Below the pieces are notes generated by a model that was not told where the DNA came from, did not search any database, and saw nothing but the letters and a program-made list of their open reading frames with translations. Both the position numbers and the translations under genes were made by a program. From NCBI RefSeq assembly GCF_963082655.1, contig NC_081553.1, positions 191,707,732 to 191,771,731 on the forward strand: 64,000 bases of DNA. The letters run 5' to 3'. The first letter of the stretch is position 1. Each line of letters opens with the position of its first letter. Positions 54,755 through 64,000 of this stretch are shown in pieces. The DNA is from Stomoxys calcitrans. Lineage: Eukaryota > Arthropoda > Insecta > Diptera > Muscidae.

Positions 54755-57252
54755 CAATTTGTGTTTGTTTGTAGGTTTCTTTGTTTGTTTGTGTGTTCCT
54801 TATAGACTCAGAAACGGCTGAACCGATTTTCTTGAAATTTTCACAGATGGTGCATAATGACCCCGTGGTGAAAAATTTTTGATATCTGAAGGGGGGCGGA
54901 CTCTCCTCCTTACCCTAATTTTCAGAAACGCCACATCTCAGAGATGGGTGGTGCTATTTAAGCGAAATTTTGTGTGCTCTCATAAAGTACCCTAAAAATA
55001 AAAATTTGGTATCCAAATTTCGGATGGGGTACCTAGGGGGGCTGCCCCACCCTAAAACCTACCAAACATATATTTAAACCAATCACGACAATATGGGACT
55101 CAAATGAAAGGTATTTACGATAAGAAAACGTGTTTGATATCCAATTGTCGGACCAAGTGTTAGGGGGACCACCCCAACCCCAAAACACCCCTAAATCGGA
55201 CATATTTACCGACCATGGCAATATGGGACTCAAATGAAAGGTATTTGCGAGTAGAATACGAATCTAATATTCAAAAGTGGGGCCACGTTTCTGGGGGTCC
55301 ATCCCTTCCGCAAAACACCGCCCAAACAGGAATTATTTGGTGACTTTTAGGAATATGGGGCTTAAATAAGAGGTATTTGAGTGTAGAATTCGAATCTGAT
55401 ATCCAAATATGGGACCAAGTGTTTGGGGGGCCGCCACTCCCCAAAAACATCCTCCAAAAGGGGACAAATTTACGACCATAACAATATGGGACTCAAATGA
55501 AAGATCTTTAGAAGTAAAGCATGAATCTGAAATCAATATTCGGGAAAAGTGTCTATGGGGCCACCTCACCCCTACAACACCACCTAACCCCCAAAAACCC
55601 CTAAATCGGAGATATTTACCGACCATGGCAATATGGGACTCAAATGAAAGGTATTTGCGAGTAGAATACGAATCTAATATTCAAATGTGGGACCAAGTTT
55701 CTGGGGCTTAAATAAAAGGTATTTGAGTGTAGATTCGAATCTGAAATCCAAATGTGGGACCAAGTGTTTGGGGGACCGCCACTCCCCAAAAACATCCCCC
55801 AAAGGGGACAAATTTACGACCATAGCAATATGGGACTCAAATGAAAGGTCTTTGGGAGTAAAGCATGAATCTGAAATCAATAATCGGGAAAAGTGTCTAT
55901 GGGGCCACGCCACACCCACAACACCACCTAAATAGCACGAATTTGCTGACTATTGCAATATGAGGCTCAAATAAGAGGGTTTTTAGAGGGGAACACTAAT
56001 CCGATATATATTTTCAAGGCCAACTCACTGAATGGCCGGCCATCTCCCAAAACACCCCCCAAGCCGGTCATGTTTGTTGACTATGGAAATATGAGGCTCA
56101 CATTAATGGTATTTAGAAGTAGACCTCGTATCTGATATCAACATTAGGGACCAACTCTCTAGGGGACCTCCCATCACCATAACCACCCCCAAATAGGACA
56201 TATTTGCTCACCAAGACAATTTGGGTCGTAAAGAAAGTGGAACTAAATATTTATAGTTTTTAGGGTCAATACCCCAAACCGGACATATTTGCTGACTTTT
56301 TTAATAAGGAGTTTAAATGAGATTACAAAACGAATTTTATATCCAATTTTGAGACCAATGACAATATGGGGTTCAAATAAATGATAAATAGATATATGAG
56401 AATAGAGCACGTTGCTGATATATTTTCCGGGCTTAGTGTTTGGGGGACCATCCCACTTCCCAAAACACCCCTAAACCGGGCATATTTACGGACCATGTCA
56501 ATGTGGGGCTTAAGTGAAAAGAGTTGGGGGGTAGAGCAAGAACTGATTCCCACTTTTGGGACCAATTTTCTGGGCGTCTACCCCTTTTGCAAAAATACCC
56601 CACAAACAGCTATTTTTTACTGACCATTGCAATATGGGGCTCAATTTAGAGGTGTTTGGGAATAGAATACGAATTTGACATACAAATTTGGGACCATGTA
56701 TTTAAGGCAAAACACCTCCCAAAGGGTAAACATTTTTCGACCATGCCAATATGTGGCTCAAATGAAAGGTATTTGAGATAAGAAAACGAATTTGATAACT
56801 AATTTTGGGACCACGTGTTTGGGGGACGCCTTATCCTGTAAACTCCCCCTTAAAACCAATGGCCATATGGAGTTTAAATATTGGGTTGCCCAAAAAGTAA
56901 TTGCGGATTTTTTAAAAGAAAGTAAATGCATTTTTAATAAAACTTAGAATGAACTTTAATCAAATATACTTTTTTTACACTTTTTTTCTAAAGCAAGCTA
57001 AAAGTAACAGCTGATAACTGACAGAAGAAAGAATGCAATTAAATGCAAAATTTGTCAACGCCGACTATATGAAAAATCCGCAATTACTTTTTGGGCAACC
57101 CAATAAATGGTATTTGTGAGAAGAGCACGATGCTGACACCTCACCCCTGAAAACACCCCTAATTCAGACATCATGAGAATATCGGGTTGAAAAAAAGTAT
57201 GGAGTACACCTTACGTCCAAACGTCCTTAGCCCGGGTCAGCTTGTACAAAAT
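54755..57252 (-). mobile_element. Long copy of the CCCGGGCCCGC-type repeat
   Basis: Reverse orientation: starts with the tail (CAATTTGTGTTTGTTTGTAG) immediately after a DINE-like end, and finishes AGCCCGGGTCAGCTTGTAC near 57250. The body holds at least twelve diverged units of 120-170 bp containing CCATGGCAATATGGGACTCA and GGGGGACCGCC-like blocks. A MITE is inserted at 56881. Confidence 0.85.
56881..57103 (-). mobile_element. Mariner-type MITE, copy 7
   Basis: Complete TIRs, TA flanks, with a short internal deletion that removes ACAGAGTCACAAGCTGTG. Host repeat units continue on both sides (GGAGTTTAAATA and AATGGTATTTGTGAG). Confidence 0.93.
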
Positions 57253-57257
57253 ATTTT

Positions 57258-57345
57258 CTACTGGGGCCATGGTGGCGCACAGCTTGCATTTATGACTTTG
57301 AACGCCTGGCTTCCAATCTTGACAATAACTTTTCAGTTGTAGCCT
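57258..57345 (+). mobile_element. Decayed SINE head
   Basis: GGGGCCATGGTGGCGCACAG and TATGACTTTGAACGCCTGGC match the SINE head at reduced identity; the B box reads GCTTCCAATCT. Confidence 0.6.
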
Positions 57346-57656
57346 TTTGAATAATAATCGTTTACGAAGACTTAAATTATAAATCTTTGATTAACAAAAT
57401 TAAACAGTAGCTTAAACTGCTTTTTAGCATTAAAATTAATACCTGCATCAAAAAAATTCATTGGAAATTCTATTTATGGTTTATTTTTAATGCCATATTC
57501 GTATTTAGCAAAACGTAAAACTGCCAACTACCATGGCTCAATCACATATGCCACTTAAAATATTCTGCGAATTATTTTATGCCCTTTTCGATGTTTATGT
57601 GCCCACCCGTTTATAATTGGTATTGTTTTGTTTGGTTGCTGTTGTTTTTATTGCAG
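57346..57656 (+). promoter_or_regulatory. Intron end with splice acceptor before the dys exon
   Basis: TTTGGTTGCTGTTGTTTTTA then TTGCAG at 57651-57656 form a pyrimidine-rich tract and AG acceptor directly before GTTCGATGCC. The preceding 300 bp hold no recognised repeat, in contrast to the rest of the window. Confidence 0.8.
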
Positions 57657-57838
57657 GTTCGATGCCAACAAATCAACTAAAGGTGCCTCCAAATTACGAC
57701 GAGATTTAATTAATGCCGAAATTGCTAACCTGCGAGATTTACTGCCACTGCCGCAATCGACGAGGCAGCGTTTATCACAGCTGCAACTGATGGCGCTAGT
57801 CTGTGTCTATGTGAGAAAGGCAAATTATTTTCAGCAAG
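57657..57838 (+). CDS. dys: Dysfusion bHLH exon (bHLH-PAS transcription factor), partial gene
   Basis: Dysfusion is a nuclear bHLH-PAS factor that pairs with Tango (ARNT) and acts in tracheal branch fusion and leg joint development in Drosophila; its vertebrate relative is NPAS4. This 182-bp exon encodes 60 complete codons. Residues 5-15 (KSTKGASKLRR) are the atypical basic region shared by Dys and NPAS4, DLINAEIANLRDLLPL is helix 1, PQSTRQR the loop, and LSQLQLMALVCVYVRKANYF helix 2, which normally leads to PAS-A. It begins with the third base of a codon after TTGCAG and ends with the first base of a codon before GTAAGT. The start codon and PAS domains must lie in other exons; I could not find them here. 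The upstream in-frame ATG at 57628 is intronic. I judge the identification strong because of the near-complete match to the family's signature; the naming rests on remembered family features, not a search. Confidence 0.88.
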
Positions 57839-57998
57839 GTAAGTTAGTAAGACAGTATATAAGCAAAAAAACACAAAATAAAAGAGAAAAACAATAAAAT
57901 TTAAATTTTTATAAATATTTTTTATTTATAAGTATCAGTAGTTCCACAGAACTGAAAAAAGGTAAAATTCCAAGGAGAAGACAAGTCAAAAAAAAAAA
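57839..57998 (+). promoter_or_regulatory. Splice donor and intron start after the dys exon
   Basis: CAAG|GTAAGT at 57835-57844 is a consensus donor. AT-rich intron DNA with a self-complementary stretch (ATTTTTATAAATATTTTTTA) follows for 150 bp before the next DINE-like element. Confidence 0.82.
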
Positions 57999-59515
57999 AA
58001 CAGGTAAAAAGGCGTTAAGTTCGACCGGGCCGAACTTTGGATATCCACCACCTCGGGTATATACGTAAACCACCTTTTATCAAAATTCGGTGAAAATTGC
58101 ATACCATATGTCGCATAGCAGTATGATCCGATTTGGACCAAATACTAATAGGTACAAGTCATTGTTCAATTGTGTATAACAAAATATTGATCTTTTTAGT
58201 AGCTATATCTAAAAATAATTGCAGAAATATGTGGAGGGGCTTAACTTAACTTTCTGTCCCAAATTTCGGCAACATCGGATAATAAATGCGCCTTTTATGG
58301 GCCCAAAACCTAAAATCGAGAGATCGGTCTATATGGCAGCTATATCCAAATCAGCACCGATCTGAGAGAAATTGAAGAAGGATGTCGAAGGGCCTAACAC
58401 AACTCAAGGTCCCAAATCGCGGCGACATCGGACAATAAATGCGCTTTTTATGGCCCCAAAACCTAAAATCGAGAGATCGGTCTATATGGCAGCTATATCC
58501 AAATCTGAACCGATCAGGGTCATAATAAAGAAGTATATGAAAGGGCTTAACATAACTCAGTCCTAAATTTCAGCAAAATCGGGTAATAAATGTGGCTTTT
58601 ATGGGCCTAACACCCTAAATGGAAGGATCGGTCAATATGGCAGCTATATCCAAATCTGGGCCGATCTGGGCCAAATTGACGAATGATGTCGAAGGCTCTA
58701 ACACAACTCTCTATCCACAATTCCAGCAAAATCGGATAATAAATGTGGCTTTTATGGGCCTAAGGCCCTAAATGGGAGGATCGGTCTATATGGTAGCTAT
58801 ATCCAAATCTGAACCGATCTGAGCCAAATTGGAGAAGGATATGGAAGGGCCGAACACAACTCTCTGTCCACAATTTCAGCAAAATCGTATAATAAATGTG
58901 GCTTTTGTGGGCCTAAAGCCCTAAATGGAAGGATCGGTCTATATGGCAGCTATATCCAAATCTGGCCCGATCTGGGCCAAATTGACGAATGATGTCGAAG
59001 GCTCTAACACAACTCACTGTCCCGAATTTCAGCGAAATCGGTTAATAAATGTGGCTTTTATGGGCCTAAGACCCTAAATCGGAGGATCGGTCTATATGGC
59101 AGCTATATCCAAATCTGAACCTATCTGGACCAAATTGACAAAGGAAGGTCGAAGGGCCTAACATAACTCACTGTCTCAAATTTCAGCAAAATCGGATAAT
59201 AAATGTGGCTTTTATTGGCCTAAGACCGTAAATCGGCGGATCGGTCTATATGGGGGCTATATCAAGATATACTCCGATATAGCCCATCTTCGAACTTAAC
59301 CTGCTTAGGGACTAGAAAAGAATCTGTGCAAAGCTTCAGCTCAGTATCTCTATTTTTGAAGACTGAAGCGTGATTTCAACAGACAGACGAACAGACAACG
59401 TAAAAATTTAAGACGATCTAGACATGTCCGTCAATGTCTAGATCGTCTTAGATTTTTACTCTGATCAAGAATATATATACCCTATATACTCCCATCCTTC
59501 GGTGGTAGGTAAAAA
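57999..59515 (+). mobile_element. DINE-1-like repeat, divergent subfamily
   Basis: It starts CAGGTAAAAAGGCGTTAAGT and TTCGACCGGGCCGAA and ends CATCCTTCGGTGGTAGGTAA. The core has seven to eight units of about 140-170 bp with GGATCGGTCTATATGGCAGC and AAATGTGGCTTTTATGGGCC. The GATC-rich 3' part contains CTAGACATGTCCGTCAATGT, a small local inversion. Confidence 0.88.
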
Positions 59516-59517
59516 AA

Positions 59518-59793
59518 AAAACTGCGGCTAGTAAGGACTCAAGAAGTCAAATCGGCAGATCGGTTTATATGGGAGCTATATCCAAATCTGAACCCATATG
59601 ACCCATTTGCAATACCCTACGACCTACATCAATACTAAGTTTCTGTGCAAAATTTCAGGCGGCTTTACGCATTCGACCGCTATCGTGATTTCAACAGACG
59701 ACGGAAGGACAGATATGTCTAGATCGACTCAGAACGTCGAGATGATCAAGAATATATATACCCTATGGGGTCTTAGACGAATATTTCGAGGTG
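59518..59793 (+). mobile_element. DINE-1-like 3' half, cut by LINE copy C
   Basis: Runs from CTGCGGCTAGTAAGGACTCA through the GACGACGGAAGGACAGATAT spacer to ATATTTCGAGGTGTTA, where the LINE tail begins. The expected continuation (CAAACGGAATGAC) is not in the window and should lie beyond 64000 if the LINE is one insertion. Confidence 0.83.
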
Positions 59794-62230
59794 TTAGGTT
59801 GGTTAGGTTAAGTTGAAAAGAAGGTGCGGAGAAGGGCGGATTAACGCCCGATGCCACTATAGGGATACACCTAAGGCAGTGATAGGGATGTTTTGCGCCC
59901 TAACTACAAAGAAGTAACCTCGAAAAAGAAAATTTTAGCTAGGAATTCTGTGCTACTAACAAAATCCCAAATAGTTTTCATTGCCACTCCCCTAAGTTGG
60001 TTCATGTCAGGTATTGTGTCCCAGCTAAGTACGGGTGTCTGTCAGCCGCGAAAACCGGTCAATCACATAGGAAATTCTACAACGTCTCATCACCTTCCAC
60101 ACATGCCCTACACATGCTATCACTTGCCGCACCGATTTTGCATAAGTGAGCTCGTAGTCTTATGTCTCCCGTTATGATACCGAAAGCTATACTGACCTCC
60201 TTCTTACTTGCTTTCAGTAATAGCCTCGTCCTCTCACGATCTTGCACCCCCATAGGATTTTCGCCGTCCTACCGACCGTTTCGCTCTTCCACAAGGTTAC
60301 ATGCGCATTCGTCACCCACGCCCTTAAATCGGACTGTGCCGTCACCAGTAGCCGCATAGGACTGTGTCGTCACCGTTGCACTTTTCCGCCATCGCAGTCC
60401 ACCAAACTAATGAGGCGTAAGTATTGGTTCAATAATGCTTCTTCAGAGCCAGTGGACTATCGCCGGATTCAGATCCCATTTGGAGTCTGCGGTCTGCAAT
60501 TCACACTTGTTATGGTACAACCGGCAAAGGTCAACCTCCGCTTCAAGGACCGCAAGGTGCCATGACCAGTAAGGACTATTATCCACCTTTCGGTCTAGAG
60601 GTCTGATTGATTTGACTATCTCCAACACCCACTGCGACTCCCAATCGTTTTGTCACACTCTGAAGAAGTCTGCTTCCGATTATATCCATAGTGACGCCAA
60701 GGACCGAAAGGTGCAATGACTAGTCGGTCTCTTCATGCTTTCTCACCTCCAGGACAAGGCCATTGGGCCTTTGCCTCACAGCAAACTACAGCACCTCATT
60801 GGCGCGGTTATCGTAGAAAGCGTCCACTCAAGAAGCTCGCACAGGGCTGGTGATATTTTACCAAGCTAAGCACCCATCATAGATCAACTCATGATCTGCT
60901 GATCGGCCGTCTTATACCCTGCCACATCTTGATGGCCTAAGACCTAGGAGGGCCAGACAGCCTTCCTCATGGTTCGAAGAAGCTCCTTGCATCTTATAAC
61001 CAGTTTCGACGTCACTTGGCCCTATGCTAGAGCCTTTCCGGGAAAATTTGCGTGCCCCCAATCCAGAGTTTACTTTTCGGAAAAATCTTCTTTATAATCC
61101 TTTACCTTCTTAATAATCCTGCTGGGGGCGCAGAGGTACCTGGCCTAAGACCTCAACTTCTTCCTATCGAGTTGCTTCAGGTGTACATTGCATTCAGTTC
61201 TACGTAAGGCCCAACATCTGTGAGCCTTCTCACCACGCTCCTGAATGTGACACTTCCAATTAAGTTTCCTATCCAAGATCACTCCTAAGTATTTGACCTC
61301 GTCAGACATTGAAATCGTTTTTTGTTTTTGAGGAAATGTGGTGCATTTAATTGGCCCACCTTCCTCTTCCTCGTAATCAGGCATATTTCATTCTTCTCTG
61401 GGTTAACATTTAGCCCTCTGGGTCTTACCCAGTCATATGCCATATGCAAAACCCTTTCGGCTCTTCTGCATAGCTGGTTCGGATCCTTACCCTTTAATGT
61501 CCCCTCAGTCGGCATCCGTAATAGGTTATTTATGGTGGTCACCCATGGGAGTGGCGATAAAAGGTCTCCCTGTGGCGTTTCTTGTGCCACTTTATCCCTA
61601 ATGGGACCCACAATTTATCCACCTGTTCCTTAGCAAATGGTTTATCCAGTCTCTAAGAATCCGGTCCACCGGGTACATTCCGCCAATATGTACGTCTTGA
61701 CATTGAAGGAATCTTCTATTTTATGCCAACCGTGAAGGACAGTCTCCACCGACCTTTCCTTGACATAGGTACGATGTTTGTATTTAAGCAGTTCGCTGGA
61801 TGTCCTATCATGGTATCCACAATGCTTTTCATGGTTTTGAGAAGAAATGACGAAAGGCCTGTAGGCCTTTGATGTCGCATAACTTGCCTTGCCGGACTTG
61901 GGCATAAATACCACCCTCGCCTCCTGCTAGGGTTTCGAAGCAAATGCCAGTTCAAGGCACGCTGTGAAAATAGTGGACACATAAGGCACCAGATAGTCGC
62001 CCTCCTTTTGCAGTAATGCCGGAAATATTCCATTAGGTACGGGTGACTTGAATGGTTTGCAGCTCCCCAAGGCTTCCTAGACCATAAATTCCTTTATGAT
62101 AATCCTTTGATCAACCTCCGTCTCCGTGAGTCCCGTCGTATCCTGTGGAAAATGGGTTTTCATCAAAAGCCTCAACATGTCCTCCGTTTTCTCTGCTCTC
62201 ACTCCCATGTCGTCTACTAACGTTTCAGGA
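59794..62230 (-). pseudogene. LINE copy C (family 1): RT and 3' region with internal deletion
   Basis: Minus-strand order from the right: RT N-terminal region (KTHFPQDTTGL near 62160, FTACLELAF near 61970, VVFMPKSGKASYATSKAYRP near 61900, GFLETG near 61650), palm (RDKVAQETPQGDLLSPLPWV near 61600), then RAERVLHMAYDWVRPRGLNV near 61440 and AKYLGVILDRKLNWK-like at 61270. The segment 60640-61190 is foreign or scrambled. RNase H is missing: sequence passes from the thumb near 60400 straight to the C-terminal region, then a decayed knuckle near 60110 and the 3' UTR. The tail at 59794 is (AACCT)n-like. Many stops and frameshifts. Confidence 0.82.
60640..61190. other. Unassigned insert within LINE copy C
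   Basis: This stretch does not match the LINE copies A, B or D at the equivalent position. CAAGGACCGAAAGGTGCAAT at 60700 echoes CAAGGACCGCAAGGTGCCAT at 60545, so part of it is a local duplication (period about 155 bp). No domain recognised. Confidence 0.45.
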
Positions 62231-62815
62231 TCAGGATATTTTCGCCTGCTCCCTGTTCCTTAGGCTGCATTGACTTTCCTGTTACTGCACTGCCTGATGT
62301 CTTGGTTTTAGGTTCTTTGCCTAGTCTAGTCTTCCGACTATTTATAAAGTCGGTAATGGTTCCATCGTCGGGTCCCTGTTCGTTAGGCTGTATTGGGTTT
62401 CCATTCCCTGTACTGTCTGATGTTTCAATACTAGAATGTTTGCCCATCTTAGTCTTCCAAATCTTAATTCTTGGGAGTAGGTGATGCAGGTGTTGCATTG
62501 AGACTCCTGTCGTTGAGCTGCCTAATGTTTCAATATTAGGATCTTCACCTATCCTAGTATTCCGAATCTTGAAGTCGGTGATGGGTTCGTCATCGGGTTC
62601 CTGTTTGTTAGGCTGTGTTGGGTCTCTCGCCACTGCACTGCCTGATATTTTAGTATTACGATCTTTGCTTATCCTGGTATTTCCAATTTTGAGAGTGGCC
62701 GTGATTGTCTCGATGTCAGCCCCCTGTTCCTTAGGCGTTATTGAGTGTCCCGCCACTGCACCGCCTGATGGCTCAATATGAGGATATTTGCCTATCCTTG
62801 TCTTCCCAATCTAAA
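62231..62815 (-). repeat. LINE ORF1-like array I, ~123-bp units in frame
   Basis: The motif TGCCTGATGT or variants recurs at 62291, 62414, 62519, 62639 and 62762, periods 123, 105, 120 and 123 bp, all multiples of three. The minus frame 62756-62217 is open for 179 codons with repeated NEQGPDDGTITDF / NKQEPDDEPITDF and KTRLGK / NTRISK blocks. Low-complexity, hydrophilic and gag-like; it ends right next to RT sequence of LINE copy C with no endonuclease region between. Confidence 0.85.
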
Positions 62816-63215
62816 AAAAGGCGGCTTCGTAGTACGCCATGCTTTTAGTCTTAGCCAAACTTGTCACAGAGACTTGATCAATGTTCACCACAAGGAGAAT
62901 TCCCACCTCTTTCTCCTTTCCACGACAAAATCTTGGTTTTGCTTGTTTAAGACTTCCATCAAGCGATCCGTCGCCATATCGCCGCCCACATTCTTGAAGA
63001 AGACCGTCGCCTTTGTGAGCGATGCTTTTAGTCTTAGCCAAACTTGTCACGGAGACTTGATCAATGCCCACCACAAGGAGAGTTCCATCCTCTTTCTCCT
63101 CTCCACTACCAAATCTTGGTTTTGATTGTTTAGGACTTCCATCAAGCGTTTCGTTGCGATTTCGCCGCCCACATCCTTGATGAAGACCGTCGCCTTTGTG
63201 AGCTGGGGGATATCC
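62816..63215 (-). repeat. LINE ORF1-like array II, two 183-bp units
   Basis: ATGCTTTTAGTCTTAGCC occurs at 62839 and 63022 (period 183, 61 codons). On the minus strand one frame gives KEVGILLVVNIDQVSVTSLA twice, reminiscent of the LINE ORF1 block 'LLVGIDQESL..LAK', another gives RLMEVLNKQNQDFVVERRKR. The minus frame 63308-62811 stays open through both. Confidence 0.85.
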
Positions 63216-63229
63216 ATGTTTCTCACCAG

Positions 63230-63860
63230 GTCGAGATTTGCGACCTCGCAGGGAGCTGAATACCTCTGACGAGCTTTTTGACGGCATCATTACATTCCCC
63301 CGACGCAAAACTCAGCGTAAATATGTCCTTTCTATACTCGAAGCTCATCATTTGTATGGATGGACCCTCTACAGAGTTCCACACATGTTAGAAAATCCGA
63401 TCGTTAACCAGATCAGATCTCACCAGGTCGACCTTAGCGCCCTCCCAGGGAGCATGAATACCTCTGACGAGCTGTTTGACGGCATCAATACATTCTGCCG
63501 ACGCAAAACGCAGCGTAAATATGTCCTCTCTATACTCGAAGCTCCTCATTTGTATGGGTGGACCCTCTACAGAGTTCCACACATGTTCGAAAATCCGATC
63601 TTTAACTAGATCAGATATCACCAGGTCGACCTTAGCGCCCTCCCAGAGAGCATGAATACCTCTGACTAGCTCTTTGACGATATCAATACATTCCGCCGAC
63701 GCAAAACGCAGCGTAAATATGTCCTCTCTTTACTCAAAGCTCCTTATTTGTATGGGTGGAACCTCTACAGAGTTCCACACATGTTCGAAAATCCGATCGT
63801 TAACCAGATCCTCCACTTGGGTCCGATGATCTGGTGGAATCCAACCGGATGCACAGCCGA
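63230..63860 (-). repeat. LINE ORF1-like array III, three 198-bp units
   Basis: CTCTGACGAGCT (or CTCTGACTAGCT) recurs at 63264, 63462 and 63660, exact period 198 bp (66 codons). On the minus strand each unit encodes HVWNSVEGPPIQMRSFEYR, DIFTLRFASAECIDAVKQLV and GIHAPWEGAKVDLV. Stops or frame changes separate some units. This looks like an ORF1 or coat-like domain of a non-LTR element. Confidence 0.88.
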
Positions 63861-64000
63861 TATTGATGACTGCATAAAATTAAGGAAGATATTTCGACAT
63901 CTTCTTCTATAAAAAGGCTTTCTTCCTTTATGGAAAATCCGATCGTTAACCAGATCCTCCACTTGGGACCGATGATCTGGTGAAATCTAACCGGATGTAC
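63787..64000 (-). repeat. 146-bp duplication at the right edge
   Basis: GAAAATCCGATCGTTAACCA with CCTCCACTTGGG and CCGATGATCTGGTG occurs at 63787 and again at 63933 (period 146 bp, not a multiple of three). The second copy runs off the window. Confidence 0.8.

Noticed and set aside
57628..57897. Taking 57628-57897 as a complete small gene
   Set aside because: The first nine codons are intronic pyrimidine tract and the end reads through a consensus splice donor; the true exon is 57657-57838.

Overview
The window is nuclear DNA of a higher dipteran, most likely a calyptrate (muscid-type) fly such as a stable fly or house fly. The evidence is the kind of repeats present (DINE-1-like interspersed elements with GAC/GGAC microsatellites, mariner MITEs flanked by TA, RNase H-bearing non-LTR retrotransposons, a tRNA-derived SINE), spliceosomal splice signals, and one recognisable host exon whose protein is very close to insect Dysfusion. 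The species call is inference; no ribosomal or mitochondrial marker is present.

Only one host gene segment is convincing: a 182-bp internal exon at 57657-57838 (+) that encodes the bHLH domain of the bHLH-PAS transcription factor Dysfusion (dys; vertebrate relative NPAS4). The rest of the window is best read as its introns or flanking DNA, heavily loaded with transposable elements. No other exon, tRNA gene, rRNA or CRISPR array could be supported.

Layout. 0-1.2 kb: a LINE ORF2 piece amplified in tandem (5 x 153 bp). 1.2-9.3 kb: DINE-like repeats, a dead mariner-like transposase, and a three-level nest (DINE-like repeat > LINE > SINE). 9.7-11.7 kb: a 44/45-bp satellite whose every unit holds two inverted repeats. 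11.7-16.1 kb: more DINE-like repeats and unique DNA. 16.1-18.3 kb: decayed LINEs. 20-24.5 kb: MITEs, SINEs, and a LINE with a tandemly amplified RNase H segment. 25.8-30.2 kb: a second DINE-like family interrupted by an unclassified repeat and by a nearly intact Tc1-like transposon. 30.4-32.5 kb: two DINE-like repeats back to back. 32.5-37.6 kb: LINE pieces, a target-site-flanked LINE carrying a MITE, and two internally deleted mariner-type derivatives. 38.3-49.4 kb: mostly unique DNA with SINEs, a foldback element inside a LINE, and a diverged segmental duplication. 49.7-57.3 kb: DINE-like and unclassified repeats. 57.3-58.0 kb: the dys exon and close intron. 58.0-64.0 kb: DINE-like repeats and a LINE whose ORF1-like region is built of several in-frame tandem arrays.

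The elements do not form a pathway. What they give is a relative chronology: several insertions have an 'empty' counterpart elsewhere in the same window, so the order of events can be read directly. The most unusual signals are the repeated in-frame tandem amplification of LINE coding segments, the double-hairpin satellite, the (AACCT)n tails of the main LINE family, and the mariner derivative whose right end is an inverted copy of its own left end.
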